A stretch of DNA of 64,000 bases. Source: Nocardiopsis eucommiae. GTDB lineage: Bacteria > Actinomycetota > Actinomycetes > Streptosporangiales > Streptosporangiaceae. The notes beneath the pieces are model-generated. The model was not told where the DNA came from. It searched no databases and saw only the letters and a list, made by a program, of their open reading frames with translations. The stretch lies in the NCBI GenBank assembly GCA_018388625.1, contig CP074402.1, positions 4,588,001-4,652,000 on the forward strand, read 5' to 3'. The position numbers and the translations under genes were made by a program. Below are positions 8,159 to 16,815 of this stretch, piece after piece (the stretch's first letter is position 1; each line of letters begins with the position of its first letter).

Positions 8159-9380
8159 ATGACGAGACTGCGTGAGAAGTACGAGGCCGCGACGCGCGAC
8201 ATCCAGGCCCCCTTCGCCATGGTCGACCTGGCCGCCTTCCGCGCCAACGCCGCCGACCTGACCCGCCGCGCCCACGGCCGTCCCATCCGGGTGGCGAGCA
8301 AGTCCGTACGCTCCAGGGCACTCCTGCGCACCGTCCTCGGCCTGCCCGGGTACGAGGGCGTCATGGCCTTCACCCTCCCGGAGGCGCTCTGGCTGGCCAC
8401 CGGCGACACCGAACCGCTCAGCGACGACATCCTCGTCGCCTACCCCACGGCGGACACCGACGCCCTGGCCGAACTCGCCTCCTCACCGGCCGCCGCCCGC
8501 GTCATCACCCTGATGGTCGACGACACCGCCCACCTCGACCTCATCCGCGACGCGGCGGCACGGGCCGACCGCGCTCCCGACGCGCCCCCGATCCGGGTCT
8601 GCCTGGACATCGACACCAGCTGGCAGCCGCTCGGCTCCGGCCTGCGCGTGGGCGCCTACCGGTCCCCGTCCGCACCCCCGCGCAGGCCGCCGCGCTGGCC
8701 CGCGCCGTCGTGCGCCGCCCCGAGCTGGAACTGGACGGGATCATGGCCTACGAGGGGCAGATCGCGGGAGTGGGCGACGCGCCCCCGGCCGTCCCCTGTA
8801 CGGGCGGGTCCTGCGCGCCGTCCAGCGCCGCTCCGCCGTCGAACTGGCCAGACGAAGAGCCGCGATCACCCGTGCCGTCCGCGGCGTCGCCGCGCCCCGT
8901 TTCGTCAACGGCGGCGGCACCGGCAGCCTCCACACCACCGGGCGCGAACGCGCGGTGACCGAGCTGGCCGCCGGGTCGGGCCTCTACCAACCGCACCTGT
9001 TCGACCAGTACCGGGCGTTCCGGGGCCGTCCCGCCGCCCTGTTCGCCCTGCCCGTCGTCCGCCGACCCGCGCCGAACGTGGCCACCGTCCTGGGCGGCGG
9101 CTACCCGGCCTCCGGCCCGGCCGACGCCCACCGTCCCCCGGTCCCCCATCTGCCGTCGGGGCTCTCCTACAGCCCCACGGAGGGAGCCGGGGAGGTGCAG
9201 ACCCCGCTGATCGGTGAGGCCGCGCGCGAGCTCCGTGTCGGTGACCGCGTGTGGATGCGCCACGCCAAGGCCGGGGAGCTGTGCGAACGCTTCGACACCC
9301 TGCACCTCGTCGACTCCGACACCGGGACCTACGAGGGAGCCGTCCCCACCTACCGGGGCGAGGGCCGGACCTTCCTCTGA
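8159..9380 (+). CDS. PLP-dependent alanine racemase-fold enzyme, D-serine dehydratase / D-threonine aldolase-like, two frame breaks
   Basis: N-terminal alanine-racemase barrel with the PLP lysine in RVASKSVRS and substrate or cofactor elements VCLDIDTSW, GIMAYEGQIAG and NGGGTGSLHTT. The C-terminal part has the zinc-site pattern HAKAGELCERFDTLHLV of the D-serine dehydratase-like domain (DSD1). Such enzymes act on D-hydroxy-amino acids; the exact substrate cannot be read from sequence. The frame changes near 8,655 (between GSGLRVGA and PVPVRTPAQAAALA) and again near 8,785, in GCGCCCCCGGCC, where one more C gives APPGRPLYGRVLRAVQ. About 407 residues after repair. Monocistronic, ending before a strong terminator. 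Confidence 0.82.
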
Positions 9381-9412
9381 TCCCGCGCCCGGACGACGGC
9401 GCACGACACGAC

Positions 9413-9448
9413 GACGGGGCCCGCGCGAGAGTTCGCGCGGGCCCCGTC
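9413..9448. terminator. bidirectional hairpin terminator
   Basis: A perfect 16-base-pair stem, GACGGGGCCCGCGCGA with its complement, closed by a GAGT loop. Located between the convergent D-amino-acid enzyme and DUF3618 genes. Confidence 0.8.
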
Positions 9449-9486
9449 CTCACGTTCGGTGCGGTCCGGGAACGGCCCGGACGCGG

Positions 9487-9885
9487 CTACTTCCTCCTGC
9501 GGCGGACCGCCCAGGCGACGACGCCCACCGCGACGACCGTACCCACCCCGGCCATGAGGATGAGCGCCTCCGGGGGCAGCTGGCCGCGCGACTGGTAGGT
9601 GGTCACCACCTTGTCGTCGCCCTTGACCACGATGCTGCCCTCCTCGGGGTGCACCAGGCGGCTCTCCACTCGCACGGCGCCGCCGCCGAACACGAGCGCA
9701 CGCGCCTCGTCGAAGATCCGGGTCCCCCGGTCCTTGGCCCGGTCGATCTGCCGCCGGGCGATGTTGGCCGGTCGGGCCTGCACGCTGAGCTCGTCCAGCG
9801 TCTCCGCCAGCCGACGCTGCTCTCGGGTGATCTCGGCCTGGAGTTCGGCGGGGGTCTGGCGCGGTTCGGTCTCGTGTCCCGTCAT
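9487..9885 (-). CDS. DUF3618 membrane protein
   Basis: 132 residues. The N-terminus has the DUF3618 pattern TPAELQAEITREQRRLAETLDEL, predicted to be helical and amphipathic, followed by RPANIARRQIDRAKD. A single C-terminal membrane helix (ALILMAGVGTVVAVGVVAWAV) ends with RRRRK on the cytoplasmic side. Proteins of this kind are small tail-anchored actinobacterial proteins of unknown role. It lies 16 bases downstream of the CDP-alcohol phosphotransferase gene, so the two probably form an operon. Confidence 0.8.
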   Translation of the reverse strand: MTGHETEPRQTPAELQAEITREQRRLAETLDELSVQARPANIARRQIDRAKDRGTRIFDEARALVFGGGAVRVESRLVHPEEGSIVVKGDDKVVTTYQSRGQLPPEALILMAGVGTVVAVGVVAWAVRRRRK

Positions 9886-9901
9886 GGGGTGCCTCTCTTC
9901 A

Positions 9902-10999
9902 CTAGCGCACGGTTGTCTGAGAGTCCGAGTCCGAGCCGGTGTCCCGACCCTGTTCCTCCGCGCCGTCGAACGGACCGGAGAATCTCAGCGCGCCATCGAT
10001 TCCGTCGACCACGCGGAAGAAGTCCCGCGTGGACAACCACAGTTTATAGATGATGGCGATCTCGAAGGCGAGCAGCAAAACGCCCACGAACGCGGTGATC
10101 CAGCCGATCACCGGCGGCCCGAAGACCACCGCGGCGACCGGCGCCACCACGAAGACCGCCATCTGGAACTCGATCCCGCCCACCAGGTGGGTCCGGACCC
10201 GACGAGCGTTGAGCGCCGCCCAGAAGCGCTGGTACCAGGGGAAACGCGTACGGAACTCCTGGTGCAGGTCCACCTTGGGCAGCGTCAGGTCCGGCTGCTT
10301 CCCGGCGGTCCGCTGGTTGCGCGCCTCCCGCTCGTTCTGGCTGCGCAGGATCTGCTCCAGGACTCCGATGCCGTGCCGCAGCACCGCCTGCTCGCCGCCG
10401 TCGCTCATGGTCCGGCCGCCGCCACCCGTCGCGTCGCCGGTGGCGTCGCGCTCCGGCTCCAGCATGGACAGGGTGGCGCGGGCCCGCTCCAGGGCCGCCG
10501 CCAGGTGCGAGCGCATCTCACGGCGGACCTTGTACACCTGGAGGGCGTTCAGGTAGCGCAGCATGTCCAGGAAGACCACGGCCAGCGCCAGCCAGACGAA
10601 CGCCACGTGGCCGGTCTCCCGGAACTGGCCGCCCATGAGGGCGACCACGCACACCAGGACCCGGAACCGGTCCGAGACGTAGTCCATCCAGGCTCCGAAG
10701 AGCGACTCCGAGCCGGTGAGGCGGGCCAGCTTGCCGTCCGTGCAGTCCACGAGGAAGCAGGCGTAGTAGAGCAGCGCTCCCAGGAGCAGGAGCTGCCAGT
10801 AGCCGAACGCGAAGCACACGGCCGCGCCCAGACCGAGGAAGAGGGCGACGACGGTCAGCTGGTTGGGGGTGACGGCCGTCCGGTTGGCGAGGAGTCGCAC
10901 GAGCCGGACCGCGATCGGGTCGACCAGGTACACCGTCAACCAGGAGTCGCGTTCCTTGAGGGTACGAGCCCTGACCTCGTCGAGTGTGTATCCAGGCAT
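9902..10999 (-). CDS. CDP-alcohol phosphatidyltransferase family membrane protein
   Basis: 365 residues. The family signature D-G-x2-A-R-x8-G-x3-D-x3-D is complete in DGKLARLTGSESLFGAWMDYVSD. It is flanked by membrane helices, with more helices in the C-terminal half (MAVFVVAPVAAVVFGPPVIGW, GVLLLAFEIAIIY). A soluble insert of about 100 residues rich in Arg, Glu and Gly (RDATGDATGGGG) splits the helices. The enzyme transfers a phospho-alcohol group from a CDP-linked donor, as in phospholipid or phosphoinositol synthesis; the acceptor cannot be told. Probable two-gene unit with DUF3618. Confidence 0.82.
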   Translation of the reverse strand: MPGYTLDEVRARTLKERDSWLTVYLVDPIAVRLVRLLANRTAVTPNQLTVVALFLGLGAAVCFAFGYWQLLLLGALLYYACFLVDCTDGKLARLTGSESLFGAWMDYVSDRFRVLVCVVALMGGQFRETGHVAFVWLALAVVFLDMLRYLNALQVYKVRREMRSHLAAALERARATLSMLEPERDATGDATGGGGRTMSDGGEQAVLRHGIGVLEQILRSQNEREARNQRTAGKQPDLTLPKVDLHQEFRTRFPWYQRFWAALNARRVRTHLVGGIEFQMAVFVVAPVAAVVFGPPVIGWITAFVGVLLLAFEIAIIYKLWLSTRDFFRVVDGIDGALRFSGPFDGAEEQGRDTGSDSDSQTTVR

Positions 11000-11325
11000 C
11001 GTGACGAACTACTCCCAAAGCGAAGCGGATGTGTCCCGGTCCGTGGCCGTCGGACACACCATCGGGTCACGGGCGACCCGCGCACGCTGCGCCATGTCCC
11101 AGAGGACGACCAACCTATAGCACAGGCTCAACAATAGGTGATCGAACCGTTGGTCGATCCCAAAGCGGATGAACCGAACCGGAATCGCAACCGAAGATCA
11201 TCCGCCCGGACGACCAGCGCCGACGAACCGGCCCTCCCGGCGCTCAGGCGGATCTCGTACTGTGAGGCGTGAAACGACGCGGACCGTCGCACGCGGTCCG
11301 CCAGCAGCAGACAGGAAGACACAAC
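11000..11325. other. divergent promoter region between the CDP-alcohol phosphotransferase and bcp
   Basis: A 326-base divergent spacer with a relatively AT-rich patch around 11,110-11,190. No gene, repeat or clear promoter consensus was found. Confidence 0.4.
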
Positions 11326-11808
11326 GTGAGCGACCCCATCCGCCTTGAGCCCGGCGACCAGGCACCCGACTTCACCCTCAGCGACGCCGACGGCCAGCCC
11401 GTCACCCTGAGCAAGGTCCTGGCCGACACCGGCAAGAGCGTCGTCCTGTACTTCTACCCGGCCGCCATGACTCCCGGGTGCACCACGCAGGCCTGCGACT
11501 TCCGTGACAACATCGCGGAGTTCGCCGCCGCCGGGTTCACCGTCCTGGGCGTCTCCCCGGACACCTCCGAGAAGCTGGCCCGGTTCAGGGAGCAGGAGAG
11601 CCTGACCTTCACCCTGGTCGGCGACCCGGATAAGGACACCCTCCGCGCCTACGGCGCCTTCGGCGAGAAGAAGAACTACGGCCGCGTCGTCCAGGGCGTC
11701 ATCCGCTCCACCGTCATCGTGGGTGCCGACGGCAAGGTGACCAAGGCCTTCTACAACGTGAAGGCGACCGGCCACGTGGACCGCGTCAAGAAGGAACTGG
11801 GCGTCTGA
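11326..11808 (+). CDS. bcp: thioredoxin-dependent peroxiredoxin, BCP/PrxQ type
   Basis: Reduces hydrogen peroxide and organic hydroperoxides at the expense of thioredoxin. About 160 residues. The peroxidatic cysteine is in YFYPAAMTPGCTTQACDF, with the resolving cysteine five residues later, as in atypical two-Cys PrxQ enzymes. The active-site arginine region FTLVGDPDKDTLRAYG and the C-terminal FYNVKATGHVDRVKKEL are normal. GTG at 11326 is preceded by CAGGAAGAC. A single gene followed by a hairpin terminator and a tRNA gene. Confidence 0.92.
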   Translation: MSDPIRLEPGDQAPDFTLSDADGQPVTLSKVLADTGKSVVLYFYPAAMTPGCTTQACDFRDNIAEFAAAGFTVLGVSPDTSEKLARFREQESLTFTLVGDPDKDTLRAYGAFGEKKNYGRVVQGVIRSTVIVGADGKVTKAFYNVKATGHVDRVKKELGV

Positions 11809-11815
11809 GTCCGCC

Positions 11816-11855
11816 GACCGGCCGTCCGGAGGCCACGGGCCCCGGACGGCCGGTC
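11816..11855 (+). terminator. hairpin terminator after bcp
   Basis: GACCGGCCGTCCGG pairs perfectly with CCGGACGGCCGGTC (14 base pairs) around a 12-base loop, 8 bases after the bcp stop codon. Confidence 0.7.
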
Positions 11856-11886
11856 GAGTCCCCGATCCCGGTAGAGTGACCCCGTC

Positions 11887-11960
11887 GGGGCCGTAGTCCA
11901 ACGGCAGGAGACGGCAGCTTTAGGTGCTGTACAGTGCGGGTTCGAATCCCGCCGGCCCCA
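11887..11960 (+). tRNA. tRNA with Leu anticodon UAG but short (class I) variable loop
   Basis: A complete cloverleaf can be drawn. The acceptor stem GGGGCCG/CGGCCCC is perfect, the D-arm has a 3-base stem (GTC/GAC), the anticodon stem is GCAGC/GCTGT, the anticodon loop is TTTAGGT and the T arm GCGGG-TTCGAAT-CCCGC is perfect. The discriminator is A and CCA is not encoded. The loop gives anticodon UAG, reading CUA (leucine), with G at position 37. The variable region is only 5 bases, whereas bacterial leucine tRNAs normally have a long extra arm. Discriminator A and G37 fit leucine, but the amino acid it carries is not proven. Confidence 0.85.
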
Positions 11961-12052
11961 CTCCCCCGGCGTCCCCTCGGCGGGGCCCGTGGGACCCAGG
12001 AACGACCAGAGGCGCGCGAACCCGCTCGCGCGCCTCTTCGTGTGTGCGGTGG

Positions 12053-13297
12053 TCACAGGCCGAAGAGCGCCCACACGACCAGGGCCAGCAGGGCGACCAC
12101 GCCCAGGACCACACCGGCGGCCACGGTCAGGTGGCTGCGCTCCGAGTGCTTGCCCGACTTGGTCAGGCCCAGCGTCTCCGTGGACTCGCGGATCGACAGC
12201 ATGATCGAGTTCACCGCCTCGGGGCTGTTGCGCAGCCGCTCGCTGATGGACTCGGCCAGCACGTGCGCGCCCGCGCGGAAGTGCTCCCGCGCCGACTCAC
12301 GTTCCTCCGGTTCGGCGGAGTCCTCACCTCCGGCGGCGGCCTCGGCGGTCCGTTCCCCGTCGGTGCGCTCGGGCGCCCACGGGGCCAGGGCCGCGATCCG
12401 CAGCATCTTGGCGGCGTTCTCCGCGCTCAGCCGCTCACCCGGCTCGACCCGCAGCATCCCCGCGAGCACCGGGGCGAGCGGACCGGCGTTGGTGGCCTCT
12501 TTGGGCTCGTCCAACGGCTCCTGACGGAGGATCTTGATGTAGCCCTTGCGGTCGTAGGGCGGGTAGCCCTCGACCGCCGCGTACAGGGTCGCGCCCAGAG
12601 ACCAGATGTCGGACTCCGGGCCCACCGGACCTGCCTTGGCGCGCTCCGGCGGGATGTAGGCGGGCGAACCGATGATGCGTCCGGAGGCGCTCAGCGCGGA
12701 CTCGCCGTTCCAGGCGGCCAGGCCGAAGTCGGTCAGCACCACCCGGCCCGCCTCGCTGATCATGACGTTGTCGGGCTTGACGTCGCGGTGGACGATGCCC
12801 TCGTTGTGCGCCACCTTGAGCGCGTCGATCAGCTGGAGCCCTATCTCGGCCACGCGCTGGTACGGCAGCGGGCCACCGACCTGGATGATCTCCTCCAGGG
12901 TGGAGGCCTCCAGCAGCTCCATGACGATCCACGGCCGCTCGTCCTCGTCCACGACGTCGAGGACGGTGACGAGGCTGGGGTGCACCAGGCGCCCGGCGAC
13001 CCTGGCCTCCCGCGTGGTGCGCTGGACCAGCGACTCGCGTTCGTTGCGACTCAGGTCCGAGGGCAGGCGGAGCTCCTTGACCGCCACCTCCCGCTTGATG
13101 ACCAGGTCGGTGGCGCGCCAGACGGTGCCGACACCGCCGCGCGCGATCTCGGAGGTGAGCTGGTAGCGACCCTTGAGCAGCCGACCACCGCCCTCCGGCT
13201 CAGCCACGGCCGCCTCGGGACGCGCGGAGTCGGGCGACGTCTGGGGCCGCTGGGTGTGCGGGTCTTCTAGGGAGGACACGGTTATCCACGGGTCCAT
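12053..13297 (-). CDS. membrane-anchored Ser/Thr protein kinase (Hanks type)
   Basis: 414 residues. The kinase domain spans roughly residues 43-310: glycine loop IARGGVGTVWRA, invariant lysine in VAVKEL, catalytic loop HRDVKPDNV, DFG in LTDFGLAAW, APE-like segment GSPAYIPPERA, and DIWSLGATLYAAVEGYPPY. A charged linker rich in Glu and Ala follows, then one C-terminal membrane helix (TVAAGVVLGVVALLALVVWALFGL, about 20 residues) that ends the protein, so no extracellular sensor domain is present. Unlike PknB it has no PASTA repeats. It probably phosphorylates cytoplasmic substrates at the membrane. It stands alone with an upstream spacer of 250 bases. Confidence 0.9.
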   Translation of the reverse strand: MDPWITVSSLEDPHTQRPQTSPDSARPEAAVAEPEGGGRLLKGRYQLTSEIARGGVGTVWRATDLVIKREVAVKELRLPSDLSRNERESLVQRTTREARVAGRLVHPSLVTVLDVVDEDERPWIVMELLEASTLEEIIQVGGPLPYQRVAEIGLQLIDALKVAHNEGIVHRDVKPDNVMISEAGRVVLTDFGLAAWNGESALSASGRIIGSPAYIPPERAKAGPVGPESDIWSLGATLYAAVEGYPPYDRKGYIKILRQEPLDEPKEATNAGPLAPVLAGMLRVEPGERLSAENAAKMLRIAALAPWAPERTDGERTAEAAAGGEDSAEPEERESAREHFRAGAHVLAESISERLRNSPEAVNSIMLSIRESTETLGLTKSGKHSERSHLTVAAGVVLGVVALLALVVWALFGL

Positions 13298-13443
13298 TCA
13301 CCGGCCATGGTGGCCTCCTGCGGAGCATTGCGGTCGCTGTCACCACTTAGGTGCACGGATCACTCGTTATACCAGGATGACGCCGGGGCCACGCCGCTGG
13401 TTGTCTGATGGCTGACACATAGGTTCGGTTTCGTTATGTCCGA

Positions 13444-13477
13444 GGGAGAGCCGCGCATACCGTGACGAGGCTCTCCC
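13444..13477 (-). terminator. stem-loop, possible terminator of the M16 pair
   Basis: GGGAGAGCC pairs with GGCTCTCCC (9 base pairs, loop of 16) in the spacer downstream of the M16 operon and upstream of the kinase gene. No U tract. Confidence 0.4.
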
Positions 13478-13498
13478 CTCCGATCCTTGACCCGGGCG

Positions 13499-13520
13499 GC
13501 ACGCACGTGCACGTGCGTGC
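13499..13520. repeat. 22-bp perfect palindrome
   Basis: GCACGCACGTG followed by its exact reverse complement, with no spacer. It contains two CACGTG cores. It lies 30 bases after the end of the second M16 gene. It may act as a terminator stem or as a protein-binding site; its perfect symmetry with no loop argues for the latter or for cruciform formation. Confidence 0.6.
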
Positions 13521-13550
13521 GCGCGTGCCCGCGCGGGAGGAGTCGGACGA

Positions 13551-14897
13551 TCAGCTCCAGAGGGACTCGGGCGTGCGCACCTCGACCGGACCGACACCGG
13601 TCTTGGCCAGCGGTTCGCGCAGGCTGTCGGCGTCACCGACCACCACCACGACGGCTTCCTCAGGACGAAGGTACTCGACGGCCGCGGTGTTCAGGTCCTC
13701 GGCGGTGAGCTTCTCGTACCCGGCGCGGATGCGGTCCACGTTGTCGTCGGGAAGGTCGTGCACGACCATGTCGACCAGCGCTCCGGCCATGGCACGGGCC
13801 GTGGAGTAGGTGACCGGCAGGCCCACCGTGTTGGACTCGCGGACCGTGGACAGCTCGTCCTCGGTGACGCCCTGGTCGCGCAGCTTGTTCACCTGCTCCA
13901 GCGAGGAGGTGACCGAGTGCGCGGTGGTCCCTGCCTCGACCTGCGTGCTCATGAAGAACACGCCGCTGTCGCGGCGCAGGTCGAAGCGGCTCCCGGCGCC
14001 GTAGGTGTAGCCCAGGCGCTCACGCAGCTCCATGTTGAGGCGGGAGGTGAACATCCCGCCCAGGATCTCCCCGATGCCCTCGGCGCGCGGCAGGTCCACC
14101 TGCGAACGCGAGGGGGCGCGGTGGGCGATGACCAGGGCCGACTGCACGGAGCCGGGCCGGTCCACGATGAGCACGCGCGGCTGGTCGCCGGGCGGCGGGG
14201 CGGGCTCGGTGGTCTGGCGCTCGGGCGCGCGCGCGGCGTCGCCGAACACGATCCGGCCCAGCTCCTCCAGGTCCACGTTGGCGAGGTCGCCGACGACCAC
14301 GAGGGTTCCGGCGACCGAGGCGATCGAGTCCGCGTGGAAGCGCGCGACGGTCTCGGGGGTGATGTTAGCCAGCTTGACCGGGCCGCCAGCGAGCGGCGTG
14401 GCGTAACGGCCGGTGAACAGCTGGCCGCCGAGGCTGCGCATGGCCAGCGTGGAGGCGGAGGAGGCGTCCAGCCAGAAGCGCTCCAGCAGCTGCTCACGGC
14501 GGCGTACGACGTCGTCGGGGTTGAGGGCCGGACGACGCACGGCGTCCGCGAACAGGTGGACGGCCTCACCGAGGCGGTTGGTGGGCGCGTCGAGGCCGGT
14601 GATGAAGCCGTCCCAGTTGACGCGCGCGATCCACTCCGCGCCGTGGCGCTCCAGGGCCGGGGCCAGGGAGCTGTTGCCACCGGGGCCGTCCTCCAGCGCC
14701 TCGCTGGTCAGCGCGCTGACACCCATGGCGTCCAGCGGTTCGACGGCACCGCCGAAGGGGTGCACGAGGCGGAGGGAGGCCAGCTGCTGGCCGGGCACGT
14801 CGAGGGCGACGATGGTGCCGCCGCCGACGGTGACCCGCCGGGGCTTGGGAAACGTGAAGGACGCGGGCGCGCCGAGGTCCGGGCGGTTCTGCTGCAT
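13551..14897 (-). CDS. M16 family peptidase-like protein, non-catalytic partner
   Basis: 448 residues with the two-domain M16 (insulinase/processing peptidase) fold but no HxxEH zinc motif. The family R/Y pair is present in RLGYTYGAGSRFDLRRD, as is the domain-2 signature VDLPRAEGIGEILGGMFTSRLNMELRE. In bacterial two-gene M16 systems the partner lacking the metal site provides substrate-binding residues to the catalytic subunit. It follows the catalytic gene by about 40 bases on the same strand. Start ATG at 14897 as given (MQQNRPDLG). Confidence 0.85.
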   Translation of the reverse strand: MQQNRPDLGAPASFTFPKPRRVTVGGGTIVALDVPGQQLASLRLVHPFGGAVEPLDAMGVSALTSEALEDGPGGNSSLAPALERHGAEWIARVNWDGFITGLDAPTNRLGEAVHLFADAVRRPALNPDDVVRRREQLLERFWLDASSASTLAMRSLGGQLFTGRYATPLAGGPVKLANITPETVARFHADSIASVAGTLVVVGDLANVDLEELGRIVFGDAARAPERQTTEPAPPPGDQPRVLIVDRPGSVQSALVIAHRAPSRSQVDLPRAEGIGEILGGMFTSRLNMELRERLGYTYGAGSRFDLRRDSGVFFMSTQVEAGTTAHSVTSSLEQVNKLRDQGVTEDELSTVRESNTVGLPVTYSTARAMAGALVDMVVHDLPDDNVDRIRAGYEKLTAEDLNTAAVEYLRPEEAVVVVVGDADSLREPLAKTGVGPVEVRTPESLWS

Positions 14898-14937
14898 GCT
14901 CTGCGGCTCTTTCTGCGGCTGGGCGGGAACGGGGCGG

Positions 14938-16280
14938 TTACGCCTGCTGGGCGTGGGCCGCGGCGTCGGCCTCGGCTTCCGCCTGGAGCGTCTCGGCGGC
15001 GGTCTCCGGTTCGGGGTCGAACCGGACGATCAGCATGTTGTCGTCGACGAGCAGGTTCGCGGCGGCGGCGCGGACCTCCTCGGCGGTGATGTCCGCCCAG
15101 CGCTCGGGCCAGGTGAAGGCGAGCTCGGGGTCGCCGAGCAGCTGGGTGCAGCTGCCGATGGTGTCGGCCAGGCCGGAGGGGCTGGCGATGGAGTGCAGGT
15201 GTTCGCGCTCCAGGACGGCGCGGGCCCGGTCGAGCTCCTCGTCGGTGATCCCGTTGCCGAGCTTGGCGACCTCCTCTCGGATGGCCTGCTCCAGGACGTC
15301 GCCCTCCACCCCCTCGCGGGCCAGCATGTTCACCAGCAGGAGGCTGTCGGTGTAGCGGAAGGGCAGGATGTCGGCGGAGCCGCCGCCGTCGTCGGCGGCG
15401 ATCGGACGGTCCACGACCAGCGAACGGTACAGGCGGCTGCCCTGGCCCTGTCCGAGGACGGCGGCGGCCAGCTGGGCGGCGTCGTGGCCGCGCTCGCCGT
15501 AGGAGGGGACGCGGAAGCCGATGAACACCCCGGCGGCCGGGACGGTCTCCGTGACGGCGTCCCGCACGGGGCCGCCCAGGGGGCGTGCAGCGCGGGGTCG
15601 GGGGTCTCGGGGATCTCCTCGCGTGCGGGGATACCGCCGAAGTACTTCTCGACCCTGGCCAGGACGTCCTCGGACGCCAGGTCGCTGACGATGGTCAGCA
15701 CGCAGTTGTCCGGGCCGTAGTGCGCCTTGTGGAACGACTTGACGTAGTCCAGGTCGGCGGCGTCCAGGTCGGCCATGGAGCCGATCGTGGAGTGGTGGTA
15801 GGGGTGGCCCTCGGGGTAGGCCAGGCGCAGGATGCGCTCCAGGGCCGTGCCGTAGGGCTGGTTGTCGTAACGCTGGCGGCGCTCGTTCTTGACGACGTCG
15901 CGCTGGTTGTCCAGGACCTCCTGGGTCATGCCGTCGCGCAGGGTCGCCAGCCGGTCCGACTCCAGCCACAGGACGGTGTCGAGGGCGTGCGTGGGCACCG
16001 TCTCGAAGTAGTTGGTGCGGTCCGTCGAGGTGGAGGCGTTGATGTCGCCGCCCAGCCGCTCGACCACGTCGAAGTGCTCGCCCTTGGTGACGTTGCCGCT
16101 GCCCTGGAACATCAGGTGCTCGAACAGGTGCGCGAACCCGGTGCGGCCGGTCACCTCGTGCCGAGACCCGACCCCGTACCAGAGGTTGACCGAGGCGACC
16201 TGGCCGGTGGAGGCCGGAGCCGTCACCAGACGCAGTCCGTTGTCCAGCGTGTACTGCTCGACCCGTCCCGCCGTTCCCAT
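14938..16280 (-). CDS. M16 zinc metallopeptidase, catalytic subunit, one frame break
   Basis: Catalytic M16 peptidase: the inverted zinc motif HLFEH is in GRTGFAHLFEHLMFQGSGNVTKGEHF, with the distal glutamate in NQRDVVKNERRQRYDN. Domain 2 contains GFRVPSYGERGHDAAQLAAAVLGQG. The frame changes near 15,575 (coding strand CACGCCCCCTGGGCGG); one more C restores LHAPLGGPVRDAVTETV. After repair about 448 residues. Start ATG at 16280; an upstream GTG would add a few residues. Forms a catalytic/non-catalytic heterodimer with the next gene, most likely in peptide turnover. Confidence 0.9.
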
Positions 16281-16815
16281 GGTGGTCACCAGCGCATGCA
16301 CCCCATCAAGTTCCGTTGACTGCTTCACCGAACACGACCCTATGTCCTCGGACCCCTTCCGGGACACACGATTCGGGCAATCCACGGGCGGAAACCCAGC
16401 CCCCTCCACGGAGCACGGAACCGGCCCCCGAGCCCCTCCAGATCCCGGGCACAGCGGTGAGCCCCACCCCGCACCTCGACCACAGGTGTGAGCCCTGACC
16501 TCGCACCCTCGCCACAGGCATGAGTCCCACCCGCACGCCTCGCCGCAAGGGGTGCCCGTTCGAGCGCCGGAGAGGGTTCTGCAAGACGAGTCAAGCCGCC
16601 AGCGAGGAACGAGCCAGGCGCAGACGAGGATGAAGAATCCCTCTGCAAAGGCGCCGAACCCGGGCCGAAGCGAAGCGGAGGCCCAAAGAAAACACGTCTG
16701 AACCCCAACCACAGGCATGAGTCCCCCCGCACCCTCCGCCACGAGGGAGGTACCCGTTCGAGCGCCCTAGAGCCCGGGTCTCAGCAGGCACAGTGCAAGA
16801 GGTACGCCCCCACCC
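16281..16815. repeat. non-coding spacer with diverged tandem-like repeats
   Basis: A 535-base spacer. Two copies of a roughly 58-base unit are visible at about 16,510-16,568 and 16,707-16,766; both contain CACAGGCATGAGTCCC and end in CCCGTTCGAGCGCC. A third partial copy (CCACAGGTGTGAGCCC) starts near 16,478. Between the full copies lies a distinct block at about 16,570-16,690 (GCAAAGGCGCCGAACC, GAAGCGAAGCGGAGGCCC). Open frames across it carry no recognisable protein. The layout suggests a dispersed or mobile-like intergenic repeat. Confidence 0.6.
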
